Source: Rhodospirillaceae bacterium (GTDB taxonomy: Bacteria > Pseudomonadota > Alphaproteobacteria > UBA828). From it: a stretch of DNA of 39,009 bases. Shown here one piece after another: positions 1 through 8,880 of this stretch. A program made the position numbers and the translations under genes. Location: the NCBI GenBank assembly GCA_018666805.1, contig JABIXB010000039.1, positions 1-39,009 of the forward strand, in the 5' to 3' direction. Numbering within the stretch: the stretch's first letter is position 1; the number at the start of each line of letters is the position of its first letter. The notes beneath the pieces are model-generated. The model worked only from the letters and a program-made list of their open reading frames with translations. It did no database searches and was not told the origin of the DNA.

Positions 1-550
1 CGGTCTCGGCGTGGCTCATGCCGGAGGTTGGCTCATCGAGCATCACCACGCTGGCGCCGCCGGCAATCGTCACGGCGATCTCAAGCGCGCGCTGATCGGA
101 ATAGGACAGCAGGCCCGCCGGCACACCCCGGCGTGACATCAAGCCGGTTTGCTCGAGCACCATCTCGGTGCGCTCCTTAAGGTCGCGGCGCCGTGCGACG
201 AATTGCCAGAAGGAATAGCCATAGCCCAGATTCCACAAGGCGCCGCAGCGCACATTCTCATAGACGCTCATGCGGGCAAAAATGTTGGTCACCTGAAAAC
301 TGCGGGCCAGACCCTTGCGGTTAATCTGGAACGGCGAGCGATTGGTGATGTCCTCGCCATTGAGCGCGATGCGTCCACGGCTGACACGGTAGCGCCCGGT
401 GACCAGATTGAAGAGCGTCGATTTGCCGGCGCCGTTGGGGCCGATGATGGCGTGGATTTCGCCTTCTGCGATGGCGAGATCGAGGCCGCGGATAATCTCC
501 GTCGGGCCGAAGGATTTCTCCACGCCACTGAGCTCGATTGCGTTCGTCAT
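1..550 (-). CDS. livG: LivG-type ABC transporter ATP-binding protein (partial, C-terminus off window)
   Basis: ATPase subunit of a branched-chain-amino-acid-type (HAAT) importer, acting on the cytoplasmic face of the LivH/LivM pore. The reading frame starts at the ATG at 550 and leaves the window at base 1, giving about 183 residues. Visible motifs are the Walker A GPNGAGKST (residues 37-45), a Q-loop in RSFQVTNIF (Q86), the ABC signature region LSYSDQRALEIA (about 148-159) and Walker B VVMLDEPTSG (168-177). The signature differs from the usual LSYGQQR form, which is common enough in this family not to imply inactivity. The ATG overlaps the livM TGA as ATGA, so the two are translationally linked. 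The substrate cannot be read from the ATPase. Confidence 0.93.
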   Translation of the reverse strand, partial: MTNAIELSGVEKSFGPTEIIRGLDLAIAEGEIHAIIGPNGAGKSTLFNLVTGRYRVSRGRIALNGEDITNRSPFQINRKGLARSFQVTNIFARMSVYENVRCGALWNLGYGYSFWQFVARRRDLKERTEMVLEQTGLMSRRGVPAGLLSYSDQRALEIAVTIAGGASVVMLDEPTSGMSHAET

Positions 551-1815
551 GACGCCACCGTTGCCCGCGCTTCATGCATGGCGCTGTTATAGGTCTCGGC
601 CATGCGCGGATAAGCGCGCGCGCAGCCATAGCCGCCGGCGGCGCCAAGCGCGGCGCAAATCAGCCAGGGCCAGAAATCAGCGGCATTAAGGGCGATACCG
701 TAAAGCACCATGGCGGTATCGCGCGTTACCGTGGTGCTGAGGAAATAGATCATTTCGATCAGGCCGATAATTCCCGCGAGCGCCACGAGTGTTGCGCCGG
801 AGGCAATGGCATAGCTCGGCAGCATGGTGAGCAACAGACGCGGCCGCACCCGGCGGATCGGGTCATGCATCATGATCAACCCGGCCAGGCCGCCCGGCGC
901 AAACATCACCATCAGCACAAATATGAGGCCGAGATAGAGATACCAGGCCGGCGTGATATCGCTGAGATAGCTGTTCAGGAGGGTGATCAGGATCGCGCCT
1001 AGTATCGGGCCGGCGAAATTTCCGGTGCCGCCGATATAGACCATGATCAAAATCACGCCCGACTGCCCGAGGCCGACCGTCTCGAAGCCGATATGCTCAA
1101 TATTCACCGCATGCAGCGCACCGGCCAGGCCGGCAAAAAACGACGACAGCGAAAAGGCGAGCCAGCGCACCCGGTGGGTGTTGTAGCCGATAAACTGCAC
1201 CCGCTCGGGATTGTCGCGCACCGCATTCGAAATACGGCCGAACGGCGTGCGCGTGAGGGCATACATGGCAATCGCGGCAATCACGCACCAGACCGCGATC
1301 AAATAATAGACCTGAATATCCGGACCGTAGGTGATGCCGAACCATTCCTCGCGGATCCAGCGGTCGGTCTGCACGCCTTCTTCGCCATTGAAGAAAAAGA
1401 CGATGATCAGAGTGAGTGCCGTCGCCAGTTCGGCGAAGCCGAGCGAGATCATGGCAAAGGCGGTGCCGGCGCGGCGCGTCGAGACGAAGCCGATCAGAAT
1501 GCCGAAAAAGAGGCCGGCAATGCCGCCGACAATGGGAATGAGGGTCACCGGCATGTAGGGTAAATCCTCATTGGCCATGCCGTTCATGACATGCGCCGTG
1601 ACATAGCCGGCGAGGCCGAAATAAACCGCATGGCCAAACGACAGCATGCCGCCCTGGCCGAGCAGCATGTTAAACGCCAGCGCAAAAATAATGGCGACAC
1701 CCGCCTGGCTCATCACCGTAATAGCGAAACCGGAATCGGTGAGCAGCGGCAGGATGATCAAGAGGGCGATGAGGCCAGCGCCCGCTCCCGGTTTTTTGAG
1801 GCCCGGCATAATCAT
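547..1815 (-). CDS. livM: LivM-type permease with C-terminal two-TM extension
   Basis: Inner-membrane permease of the HAAT family, pairing with LivH to form the pore. The first ~320 residues carry the usual hydrophobic segments and the conserved stretch MLLGQGGMLSFGHAVYFGLA. LivM proteins of this family are typically nearer 300-350 residues, whereas this one has 422. After the normal end (around GGLAGLIMMHDP) there are about 105 further residues with two more hydrophobic segments (roughly LLTMLPSYAIASGATLVALA to EMIYFL, and DFWPWLICAALGAAGGYG). The start codon overlaps the livH stop as ATGA, and the stop overlaps the livG start in the same way. The family call is firm; the role of the extension is unknown. 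Confidence 0.93.
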   Translation of the reverse strand: MIMPGLKKPGAGAGLIALLIILPLLTDSGFAITVMSQAGVAIIFALAFNMLLGQGGMLSFGHAVYFGLAGYVTAHVMNGMANEDLPYMPVTLIPIVGGIAGLFFGILIGFVSTRRAGTAFAMISLGFAELATALTLIIVFFFNGEEGVQTDRWIREEWFGITYGPDIQVYYLIAVWCVIAAIAMYALTRTPFGRISNAVRDNPERVQFIGYNTHRVRWLAFSLSSFFAGLAGALHAVNIEHIGFETVGLGQSGVILIMVYIGGTGNFAGPILGAILITLLNSYLSDITPAWYLYLGLIFVLMVMFAPGGLAGLIMMHDPIRRVRPRLLLTMLPSYAIASGATLVALAGIIGLIEMIYFLSTTVTRDTAMVLYGIALNAADFWPWLICAALGAAGGYGCARAYPRMAETYNSAMHEARATVAS

Positions 1816-2759
1816 ACGTCGCGCGTTCCGAGCAGGCCGCGCGGGCGGAAGATCAGCATCAGCACGAGCAACAGGTAGGGTACCAGCGGCGCGATGCCGC
1901 CGGTGGTGAGATTGACCAGATCGGCGAGAATGCCATCCACATCGCGCTCGACGCCAAGCGCTCTGAAAATCGGATAGAGCGAGAAATCATAGGAGATGGC
2001 GAGATTGTTGAGGATGCCGATGAGGAGCGAAGCAATCAGCGCGCCACCGAGCGAGCCGAGCCCGCCGACAACAATCACGACAAAGACAATCGGCCCCAAT
2101 TGGATCGCCATGCCGGGCTCGGTGCCGAGCACATTGCCTCCGATCACGCCGGCCACACCGGCCAGCGCGCAGCCGACGCCAAAGGTCCACATGAACACCT
2201 TCGGCACATCATGGCCGAGCGAGGCGACCATGTGCGGGTGGGTCAGCGCGGCGCGGATGATGAGGCCGATGCGGGTCCTGGTCAGGCCGAAAAATAGCGC
2301 GACGAAGATCGCCACCGAAATCAGCAACATGAAGATGCGGTAGGCCGAATAATCGAGCCCCTGCCAGGCAAAGGCGGTGACATTGAGCGACGCCGGCACG
2401 TCATAGGACACCGGCACCTTGCCCCACACCATCTGGACAATTTCCTCGATGACGAAAGCGAGGCCGAAGGTAAAGAGCAGCTCGGCCACATGGCCGAAGC
2501 GGTGCACCGGGCGCAATGCATAACGCTCGACCAGCGCGCCGACCGCGCCGACCAAGATGGGGGCAATGATCAGTCCGGGCCAGAAGCCCATATGATCGCT
2601 CACCTGATAAGCGAAATAGGCGCCCAACATGAAGAAGCTGGCATGGGCAAAATTGAGCACGCCCATCATGCTGAAAATCAGCGTGAGGCCGCTGGCCAGC
2701 AGAAACAACAGCATGCCATAGAGGATGCCGTTAAAGAGCGAAAATACGAATACTTCCAA
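1812..2759 (-). CDS. livH: LivH-type permease
   Basis: Second inner-membrane permease of the HAAT importer, 315 residues and strongly hydrophobic. The N-terminal segment GLTLIFSMMGVLNFAHASFFMLGAY is characteristic of LivH, and the C-terminus ends with the usual FRPRGLLG motif. A roughly 30-residue polar loop (around SLYPIFRALGVERDVDG) precedes the last membrane segments. The predicted start is a TTG at 2759 with a GGGAAG-like ribosome site just upstream; no ATG lies close by. The gene follows the solute-binding-protein gene after 103 bases that include a terminator, and overlaps livM by 4 bases. Confidence 0.93.
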   Translation of the reverse strand: MEVFVFSLFNGILYGMLLFLLASGLTLIFSMMGVLNFAHASFFMLGAYFAYQVSDHMGFWPGLIIAPILVGAVGALVERYALRPVHRFGHVAELLFTFGLAFVIEEIVQMVWGKVPVSYDVPASLNVTAFAWQGLDYSAYRIFMLLISVAIFVALFFGLTRTRIGLIIRAALTHPHMVASLGHDVPKVFMWTFGVGCALAGVAGVIGGNVLGTEPGMAIQLGPIVFVVIVVGGLGSLGGALIASLLIGILNNLAISYDFSLYPIFRALGVERDVDGILADLVNLTTGGIAPLVPYLLLVLMLIFRPRGLLGTRDV

Positions 2760-2791
2760 AACGCTTCCCGCCGCGCCGGTCTAGTTTAATG

Positions 2792-2833
2792 CAAAAAATC
2801 CCCGGCCCCCGCCTAGGCGGTAAGGGGACCGGG
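2792..2833 (-). terminator. Intrinsic terminator/attenuator between solute-binding protein and livH
   Basis: Read on the minus strand, CCCGGTCCCC (2833-2824) pairs with GGGGGCCGGG (2810-2801), ten pairs including one G-U, around a 13-base loop. It is followed by ATTTTTT. It lies 30 bases past the binding-protein stop and upstream of livH. Partial termination here would give more binding protein than permease, a common arrangement in ABC importers. Confidence 0.85.
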
Positions 2834-2862
2834 CACTACTCCCAGAATCGTGCAGCCTTTGT

Positions 2863-4131
2863 CTAGGGCCGCTTCATATCGCAAGTCGTTGGCAGGGTGG
2901 TATCCGCCCGGCTAATCACACCGTCGGTGGCAAAAGCGAGGCCAAAGTCTTTTCCCTTATAGGAGATCGGGTGGGAATAATCCTTGGTCAGGCTGGAGAC
3001 CATCAGCTGCGTCTGGATCTGATGGTCGGATGCACGCATCTCGACTTCGCCGAGCGGGCCCTGATAGGTCATGCCCTCAAGCGCTCTGCCGACCGGGATC
3101 GCATCGCTGCTGCCGGCCTTGTTCATCGCCGCCGACAGCATATCGATCACCCAGCGATGGCGGTCCGAATACCAGGTGTCCTGATATTTGCCCAAATAGT
3201 CCATCGCGAACTGGCTAACATCTGCCGGAATGTCGGCATGGTTTTCATGAAACTCGTTGATCTGTTTCATGGTGACTTTCGCGGCATCGGCGCCATAGCC
3301 GCCGACCGAGGAAGTGAGGCCGCCATAGATTGTATAGAACTGCGCCGGCAGATTGGCACCGGCGGCAAATTTCACCAGACGGACAAGATCCGGACCCCAA
3401 TTGCCGGTGAGGATCGTATCGGCGCCCGAGGCCTTGATCTTGGCAATGAAGGGGGTGAAGTCCTGCACTTTGCCGAACGGCACGATCAACTCGTCGCCGA
3501 CCAGCTCGATACCAGGCGTGCGCTCGGCCATGATGCGCCGCGCCGCCGCCTGGAAGCTTTTGCCGTAGGCGTAGTTCTGGTTCAGCATGTAGACCTTTTT
3601 GATGCTGCTGTCGCGGCTCATTTGCGTCACCAGTCCGGCCACTTTCTGGTCCACATTGGCGTCGAAACGGAAATGCCAGAACGAGCACAGTTCATTGGTG
3701 AATGCCGTCGTCACCGCCGAATGATTGAGGAACAGCATCTCGCTGCCCGGGTTGCGCTTGTTATGCTTGTTGACGAATTTGATGATGTTGAGCGCATGAT
3801 TGGAGCCGATGCCCTGAACGACATATTTGAGGCCCATATCGACAGCTCTTTTCAATTGCTGGGTGGTTTTTTCGGCGCTCATGGCATTGTCGAGCGGCAC
3901 GATCTCCAGCATCTGTCCGCCGAGTACGCCGCCGGCGGCGTTGATCTTGGCGGCGCTGAATTCGAAATTCTGCAGCGCGTCGGTGCCGACCGCTGCGACC
4001 GGGCCGGAAAGTGGTTCAATCAGTCCGATTTTTATCGTCTCCGCGGCACTCGCGCCGGTGCTCGCCGTGACGGTCAAAAGACCGCCCATAACCAAGCCTG
4101 TCAGACAGGCAAATAATCCCTTTAATCGCAT
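2863..4131 (-). CDS. Periplasmic branched-chain-amino-acid-type substrate-binding protein
   Basis: Type I periplasmic-binding-fold receptor for the adjacent Liv importer, 422 residues. It begins with a signal peptide (positive MRLK, hydrophobic core, cleavage near ASAAE at about residue 30). It then has the family's first lobe, with IKIGLIEPLSGPVAAVGTDA and the NAAGGVLGG turn. The start ATG is preceded by AGGGAGA 5 bases upstream. It is divergent from the beta-oxidation operon across a 160-base gap. HAAT binding proteins take many ligands besides Leu/Ile/Val (amides, urea, short acids, aromatics), and the neighbouring acyl-CoA genes make a carboxylate ligand conceivable, but that is inference only. 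Confidence 0.9.
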   Translation of the reverse strand: MRLKGLFACLTGLVMGGLLTVTASTGASAAETIKIGLIEPLSGPVAAVGTDALQNFEFSAAKINAAGGVLGGQMLEIVPLDNAMSAEKTTQQLKRAVDMGLKYVVQGIGSNHALNIIKFVNKHNKRNPGSEMLFLNHSAVTTAFTNELCSFWHFRFDANVDQKVAGLVTQMSRDSSIKKVYMLNQNYAYGKSFQAAARRIMAERTPGIELVGDELIVPFGKVQDFTPFIAKIKASGADTILTGNWGPDLVRLVKFAAGANLPAQFYTIYGGLTSSVGGYGADAAKVTMKQINEFHENHADIPADVSQFAMDYLGKYQDTWYSDRHRWVIDMLSAAMNKAGSSDAIPVGRALEGMTYQGPLGEVEMRASDHQIQTQLMVSSLTKDYSHPISYKGKDFGLAFATDGVISRADTTLPTTCDMKRP

Positions 4132-4291
4132 GACGATCTCCCTACCAGTTCGTTTTCACAATATGTTTGGGGCGTTCCACCGGGGTCTCTTATCGAAAGA
4201 CCTACCTTGGCGAGCGCCCATCGATAAGTGTACGTTGCGTCCGCGACAGAGGCAATGAAGCTGTGCGCTGGATAAAAGGCGAGGAACGCAT

Positions 4292-6391
4292 ATGAGTATG
4301 GTCACCACCACCCGAATTTCCAATTGCGCCGTGCTCACTTTGGACCATGCGCCGGTCAACGGCCTTGGCCTGGCGCTCAGGATCGCACTGACGGAGGCGT
4401 TCGAGGCGGCGTGCGCGGATGCGGAAATTTCCGCCATTGTCCTGACCGGCGCGGGGCGGATGTTCTCGGCCGGCGCCGATATCACCGAGTTCGGCACGCC
4501 CAAATCGATGACCGCGCCGTCGCTGCCCGATATCATCAATATTATTGAGCGCGCGGAGAAGCCCGTGGTTGCGGCGGTGCATGGCAATGCGCTCGGCGGC
4601 GGGCTCGAACTCGCGCTCGGCTGCGCCTACCGGGTTGTTGCCAAAGGCACCAATCTCGGCCTGCCGGAAGTCAGCCTCGGCATTATCCCCGGCGCCGGCG
4701 GCACCCAGCGCCTGCCGCGCGTCATCGGCGCCGCGCCGGCGCTCGACATGATCGTCACCGGCAAGCCGATCAAGGCGGAGAAAGGCCTGGCGCTTGGCCT
4801 GGTCGACGAGCTGGCCGAGGGCGACCTGGTTGCGGCGGCGGTGGAATTTTGTGGGCGTCTCCCGGCCGGCGAAGCCGCGCTGCGCCCGACCCGCGCGCGC
4901 GGCGATAAAATGAGCGAAGCGCGCGGCAATGAGAGCCTGTTCGCCGATTACCGTAAATCAATGGCGCGCCGTGCCCGTGGCCTGGAAGCGCCCTATGCGG
5001 CGGTCGAATGCGTCGAGGCGTCGCTCGGTGAGGATTTCGACGCCGGCCTCTCGTTCGAGCGCGAGACCTTCAAGAAGCTCGTCGTTTCGACCCAATCCGA
5101 GGCGCTGCGCCATGCCTTTTTCGTCGAGCGCGCCAGCACCAAGATCGATGGCTTGGCAAAAGACACGGCCAAGCAGGATATTCGCCGCGCGGCAGTGATC
5201 GGCTGCGGCACCATGGGCGGCGGCATCGCCATGAATTTCGCCAATGCCGGCATTCCGGTGACGGTGCTGGAGGCGGAAGACAGCGCCTTGCAAAAGGGCC
5301 TGGATATCATCCGCGGCAATTATGCCGCGAGCGTCGCCAAGGGCCGCATTGCTCAGGACAAGATGGATGGCTGCATGGCCCTCATTCAGGGCGTCACCGA
5401 TTACGCCGAATTGGGCGAGCCGGATATGGTGATCGAGGCGATCTTCGAAAAAATGGCTGTCAAAAAAGAAGTCTTCGCCAAGCTTGATGCCGTTTGTCCG
5501 CCAGATACCATTCTCGCCACCAACACCTCGACCCTGGATGTGAATGAAATCGCAGCCGCGACGTCGCGGCCCGAGAAAGTTATCGGCACGCATTTTTTCA
5601 GCCCGGCCAACATCATGCGCCTGCAGGAAAATGTGCGCGGCGCCAAAACCTCGGACGAGACCATCGCCAGCACCATGGCGCTGGCCAAGAAGCTCGGCAA
5701 GGTCGGCGTGCTGGTCGGTGTGTGCGACGGCTTTGTCGGCAACCGCATGCTCTATGCCTATTCGCGCCAGGCCAATTTCTTGCTTGAGGAGGGCGCCCTG
5801 CCGCAGCAGATCGACAAGGCGATTTTCGATTTTGGCTTTCCCATGGGTCCGTTCGCCATGGGCGATCTCGCCGGCCTTGATGTCGGCTGGCTGGTGCGCC
5901 AGGCGCGCGCCGCGACACGGCCCTCGAATCTGCGTTATTCGCCGATCGCCGACCGAATCTGCGAGATGGGGCGCTACGGCCAGAAGACTTCGGCCGGCTG
6001 GTACAATTATGAAAAAGGCAGCCGCGTGCCGATCCCAGATGCGGAGATCGAGAAGCTTATTATCGGTGTCTCGGACGAGCTCGGCTATCAGCGCCGAAGC
6101 ATCGATGAAGCGGAGATTGTCCAGCGCTGCATGTATCCGCTGATCAATGAGGGCGCGAAAATCCTCTCGGAAGGCATCGCCCAGCGCCCTGGCGATATCG
6201 ATACCGTGTGGATCTATGGCTACGGCTTTCCACGCCAGCGCGGCGGGCCGATGTTCTATGCCGATACGGTCGGCCTGAAAGAAGTCTATGATGTCATGAG
6301 CGCGCTCTATGATCAGCATGGCGAATGGCTGAAACCGGCGCCGCTCCTGGCCGAGCTGGCGGCGGCGGGCAAAGGCTTTGGAGATATGTAG
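4292..6391 (+). CDS. Fused enoyl-CoA hydratase / 3-hydroxyacyl-CoA dehydrogenase (PimF/FadJ-like)
   Basis: Bifunctional beta-oxidation enzyme of 699 residues: it hydrates trans-2-enoyl-CoA and oxidises the (S)-3-hydroxyacyl-CoA with NAD. Residues 1 to about 200 are crotonase-like, with an oxyanion-hole region FSAGADITEF and the two catalytic glutamates in GGGLELALG (E106) and LPEVSLG (E126). From about 300 the Rossmann motif VIGCGTMGGGIA starts the dehydrogenase, with GTHFFSPANIM around 431 carrying the expected catalytic histidine. A second C-terminal dehydrogenase repeat ends the protein. Length and neighbours match pimF of the pimeloyl-CoA pathway; FadJ or a generic fadB-like role is the alternative. 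Start at ATG 4292 is supported by GAGGAA at 4281-4286. The dehydrogenase pair begins 2 bases downstream. Confidence 0.93.
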   Translation: MSMVTTTRISNCAVLTLDHAPVNGLGLALRIALTEAFEAACADAEISAIVLTGAGRMFSAGADITEFGTPKSMTAPSLPDIINIIERAEKPVVAAVHGNALGGGLELALGCAYRVVAKGTNLGLPEVSLGIIPGAGGTQRLPRVIGAAPALDMIVTGKPIKAEKGLALGLVDELAEGDLVAAAVEFCGRLPAGEAALRPTRARGDKMSEARGNESLFADYRKSMARRARGLEAPYAAVECVEASLGEDFDAGLSFERETFKKLVVSTQSEALRHAFFVERASTKIDGLAKDTAKQDIRRAAVIGCGTMGGGIAMNFANAGIPVTVLEAEDSALQKGLDIIRGNYAASVAKGRIAQDKMDGCMALIQGVTDYAELGEPDMVIEAIFEKMAVKKEVFAKLDAVCPPDTILATNTSTLDVNEIAAATSRPEKVIGTHFFSPANIMRLQENVRGAKTSDETIASTMALAKKLGKVGVLVGVCDGFVGNRMLYAYSRQANFLLEEGALPQQIDKAIFDFGFPMGPFAMGDLAGLDVGWLVRQARAATRPSNLRYSPIADRICEMGRYGQKTSAGWYNYEKGSRVPIPDAEIEKLIIGVSDELGYQRRSIDEAEIVQRCMYPLINEGAKILSEGIAQRPGDIDTVWIYGYGFPRQRGGPMFYADTVGLKEVYDVMSALYDQHGEWLKPAPLLAELAAAGKGFGDM

Positions 6392-6393
6392 CG

Positions 6394-7590
6394 ATGGAAA
6401 TCACTCTTAGCAGCGCCGACGCCGCTTTTCAGAGCGACGTGCGGAGCTTCATTGAGGCCGCGTTGCCGGGCGATATCAAATCCAAGGTCGAGCTCGGCCA
6501 GCATCTTGAAAAAGACGATTATGTGCGCTGGCACAAAATCTTGCACACCAAAGGCTGGGCCGCGCCTGCCTGGCCGGTGGAATATGGCGGCACCGATTGG
6601 ACGCCGCTGCAGCGCCATTTGTTCGAAGAGGAATTGGCCCGCGCCTCGACACCGCGCCTGATGCCGTTCGGCCTTTCGATGGTGGCGCCGGTGATCATGG
6701 CGTTCGGCGATGCGGCACAGAAACAGCATTTCCTGCCGCGTATTCTCAGTTGTGAGGATTGGTGGTGCCAGGGTTATTCCGAGCCCGGCGCCGGCTCGGA
6801 CCTCGCCTCGCTCACCACCAAGGCGGTGCCGGACGGCACGGATTATATCGTCAGTGGCGCCAAGACCTGGACCACGCTGGCGCAATACGCCGATATGATT
6901 TTCTGCCTGGTGCGCACCTCAAGCGAAGGCAAGCCGCAAACCGGAATTTCGTTCCTGCTGATCGACATGCATTCGCCTGGCATCACCGTCCGGCCGATCC
7001 GCACCATGGATGGCGGGTACGAGGTCAATGACGTTTTCTTTGACGAGGTGCGCGTGCCGCAGGCCAACCGCGTCGGTGAAGAAAACAAGGGCTGGACCTA
7101 CGCCAAATTTCTGCTCGGCCATGAGCGCACCGGCATCGCCGCCATCGGCCGCTCGAAACAGGAGCTGAGGCAGCTCAAGGTGATTGCGGCGGCGGAAGCC
7201 GCAGGTGACGGCAGTCTGGCCGAGGATGGTGCCTTCGCCGGCAAGATGGCCGATCTCGAAATCGATATCCTGGCGCTCGAATCCCTGGTGCTGAAAATCG
7301 TCGCCGACGAGGCGGCGGGCCGCACACCCGGCGCCGAAGCTTCAATTTTGAAAATCAGGGGCACCGAAATTCAGCAACGCCTGAGCGAACTCGCGCTCGA
7401 AGCCATCGGCTATTACGCCAATCCCTATATTGCCGAGGCGCAGGAAGCCGGCTGGAACGAACCGCCGGTCGGCCCCGAATATGCCGCCACCGTGGCGCCG
7501 CATTATTTCAACTGGCGCAAGGCGTCGATCTATGGCGGCACCAACGAAATCCAGAAGAACATCATCGCCAAGATGGTGCTCGGACTCTAG
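6394..7590 (+). CDS. Acyl-CoA dehydrogenase, probable catalytic subunit (PimC-like)
   Basis: FAD-dependent acyl-CoA dehydrogenase of 398 residues, introducing the alpha-beta double bond in an acyl-CoA and passing electrons to ETF. The FAD and substrate-loop motif GYSEPGAGSDLASL and the C-terminal IYGGTNEIQKNI are typical. The glutamate position used by medium-chain enzymes (the E of YEGT) is glycine here, while HERTGIA around residue 250 offers a glutamate at the alternative helix-G position used by long-chain and isovaleryl enzymes. The frame is open 69 bases further upstream, but ATG 6394, just after the preceding stop, gives the normal family N-terminus. It is paired with a second dehydrogenase 11 bases downstream, as in pimC-pimD. 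Confidence 0.93.
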   Translation: MEITLSSADAAFQSDVRSFIEAALPGDIKSKVELGQHLEKDDYVRWHKILHTKGWAAPAWPVEYGGTDWTPLQRHLFEEELARASTPRLMPFGLSMVAPVIMAFGDAAQKQHFLPRILSCEDWWCQGYSEPGAGSDLASLTTKAVPDGTDYIVSGAKTWTTLAQYADMIFCLVRTSSEGKPQTGISFLLIDMHSPGITVRPIRTMDGGYEVNDVFFDEVRVPQANRVGEENKGWTYAKFLLGHERTGIAAIGRSKQELRQLKVIAAAEAAGDGSLAEDGAFAGKMADLEIDILALESLVLKIVADEAAGRTPGAEASILKIRGTEIQQRLSELALEAIGYYANPYIAEAQEAGWNEPPVGPEYAATVAPHYFNWRKASIYGGTNEIQKNIIAKMVLGL

Positions 7591-7601
7591 GGGCGGCTGT
7601 G

Positions 7602-8741
7602 ATGGAATTTACCCTGAGCGACGAGCAAGTACTGTTTCAGGAAAGCGTCGAGAGCTTTACCGCCAAGCAATATGATGCCGACAAGCGGCGCGCCCTCTCA
7701 GAAAGTGAAGACGGCTTCAGCCGCGCCCACTGGGCGCATTTCGCTGAGCTCGGCTGGCTTGGCCTCGGCATTGAAGAAGCGCATGGCGGTCTCGGCGGTA
7801 CGGCGCTCGATATGGCGGTGCTGATGGAAGGCTTCGGCCGCGCCCTGGTGCTCGAGCCCTATCTCTCAAGCATGGTGATGGGCGGCGGCGCGCTTGAGTT
7901 GGCCGCCAGCGAGAAGCAAAAATCAGCCCTGCTGCCGGCGCTTGGTGGCGGCGCGTTACTGCTTGCCTTTGCCTTTGCCGAGCCGCGCGCGCGTTACGAT
8001 CTCGCCAAGGTCGCGACCATCGCTGAGAAATGCGGCGGCGGCTATCTTCTGCGCGGCCACAAGAGCGTCGTTTTGCACGCCGCCAGTGCCGACAAAATTA
8101 TCGTCTCGGCGCGCACCGCCGGCGGCGTCGGCGACAAAGCCGGTATCAGCCTGTTCTTGCTCGAGCGCGCCGCGCCGGGTGTGAATCTTCAATCGTATCC
8201 CACCGTCGACGGCGGGCGCGCAGCGGAGGTGGTGCTGGACGAAGCGGTGGTGACAGAATACGACCTGCTCGGCCAGGAAGGTCAGGCCCATGCCATCATC
8301 GAAGCGGTGATCGACCGCGCTATCATCGCCGTGTGTGCCGAAGCCATCGGCATCATGCAAACGCTCATTGAAATGACACGCGCCTATCTCGACAACCGCA
8401 AGCAGTTCGGCATCCCGATTGGCAAATTCCAGGTGCTGCAACATCAGCTCGTCGATATGTATATGGCGCACGAACTGTCAAAGGCGCTGACCTACCGCGC
8501 CGCCGCCGCCATCGCTTCGGCAGAGAGCGCCGCCCGTGCCCGCGCGGTGAGCGCCGCAAAAGTACAAATCGGCAAAGCCGGCAGCTTGGTTGGCCAGCAG
8601 GCGATCCAGCTGCATGGCGGCATGGGCATGACCGACGAGCTTCCGCTTGGCCAATATTTCAAACGCCTGACCATGATCGAAACCCTGTTCGGCAACACCG
8701 ATCACCACCGGCGTCGATTTGCCGCCTTGCCGGAAACATAA
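7602..8741 (+). CDS. Acyl-CoA dehydrogenase, probable non-catalytic partner subunit (PimD-like)
   Basis: Second acyl-CoA dehydrogenase family protein, 379 residues from the ATG at 7602 (a GTG lies directly before it). The N-terminal all-alpha domain (FTLSDEQVLFQESVESF), the middle beta domain, and the C-terminal HGGMGMTDELPLGQYFKRL are intact. Aligned by eye with its upstream neighbour, the helix-G glutamate is aspartate (IDRAIIA) and the other catalytic position lies in LFGNTDHH, again without glutamate. This resembles the smaller partner of heteromeric dehydrogenases such as PimC-PimD. A free-standing enzyme using the aspartate cannot be excluded. This is the last gene of the operon. Confidence 0.9.
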   Translation: MEFTLSDEQVLFQESVESFTAKQYDADKRRALSESEDGFSRAHWAHFAELGWLGLGIEEAHGGLGGTALDMAVLMEGFGRALVLEPYLSSMVMGGGALELAASEKQKSALLPALGGGALLLAFAFAEPRARYDLAKVATIAEKCGGGYLLRGHKSVVLHAASADKIIVSARTAGGVGDKAGISLFLLERAAPGVNLQSYPTVDGGRAAEVVLDEAVVTEYDLLGQEGQAHAIIEAVIDRAIIAVCAEAIGIMQTLIEMTRAYLDNRKQFGIPIGKFQVLQHQLVDMYMAHELSKALTYRAAAAIASAESAARARAVSAAKVQIGKAGSLVGQQAIQLHGGMGMTDELPLGQYFKRLTMIETLFGNTDHHRRRFAALPET

Positions 8742-8778
8742 ACGAACCCACATTAAATCTTCCAAGCGGCACCACTCT

Positions 8779-8801
8779 CCGGAATGCATTTTGCATTCCG
8801 G
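8779..8801. repeat. Perfect 10-bp inverted repeat downstream of the beta-oxidation operon
   Basis: CCGGAATGCA and TGCATTCCGG flank a 3-base loop, 38 bases after the last stop codon of the operon. No T-run follows on either strand, so it is not a standard intrinsic terminator; an mRNA 3' end stabiliser is possible. Confidence 0.6.
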
Positions 8802-8813
8802 CAAGCGCGCCAA

Positions 8814-8850
8814 GCCAAGCGCGCGGATGCGCGCGCCCGGCGATTGAGGG
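8814..8850. repeat. Direct repeat, copy 1 (37 bp)
   Basis: A 37-base unit beginning GCCAAGCGCGCGGATGCGC and ending CGGCGATTGAGGG. It recurs at 8881-8917 with only two visible substitutions and a period of 67 bases. It lies between the beta-oxidation operon and tRNA-Gln. No protein or known element is recognised in it. Confidence 0.7.
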
Positions 8851-8880
8851 TCTAAAAAATGCGCCCGAGCTATCGAGGTA

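Noticed and set aside
2971-4116. 381-codon plus-strand frame opposite the solute-binding protein
   Set aside because: It is a shadow of a clear periplasmic-binding protein; composition is Arg/His/Asp-rich as expected for the complementary strand.
4958-6319. 453-codon minus-strand frame opposite the hydratase/dehydrogenase fusion
   Set aside because: It is a GC-rich shadow of a firmly recognised gene, and has no recognisable motif of its own.
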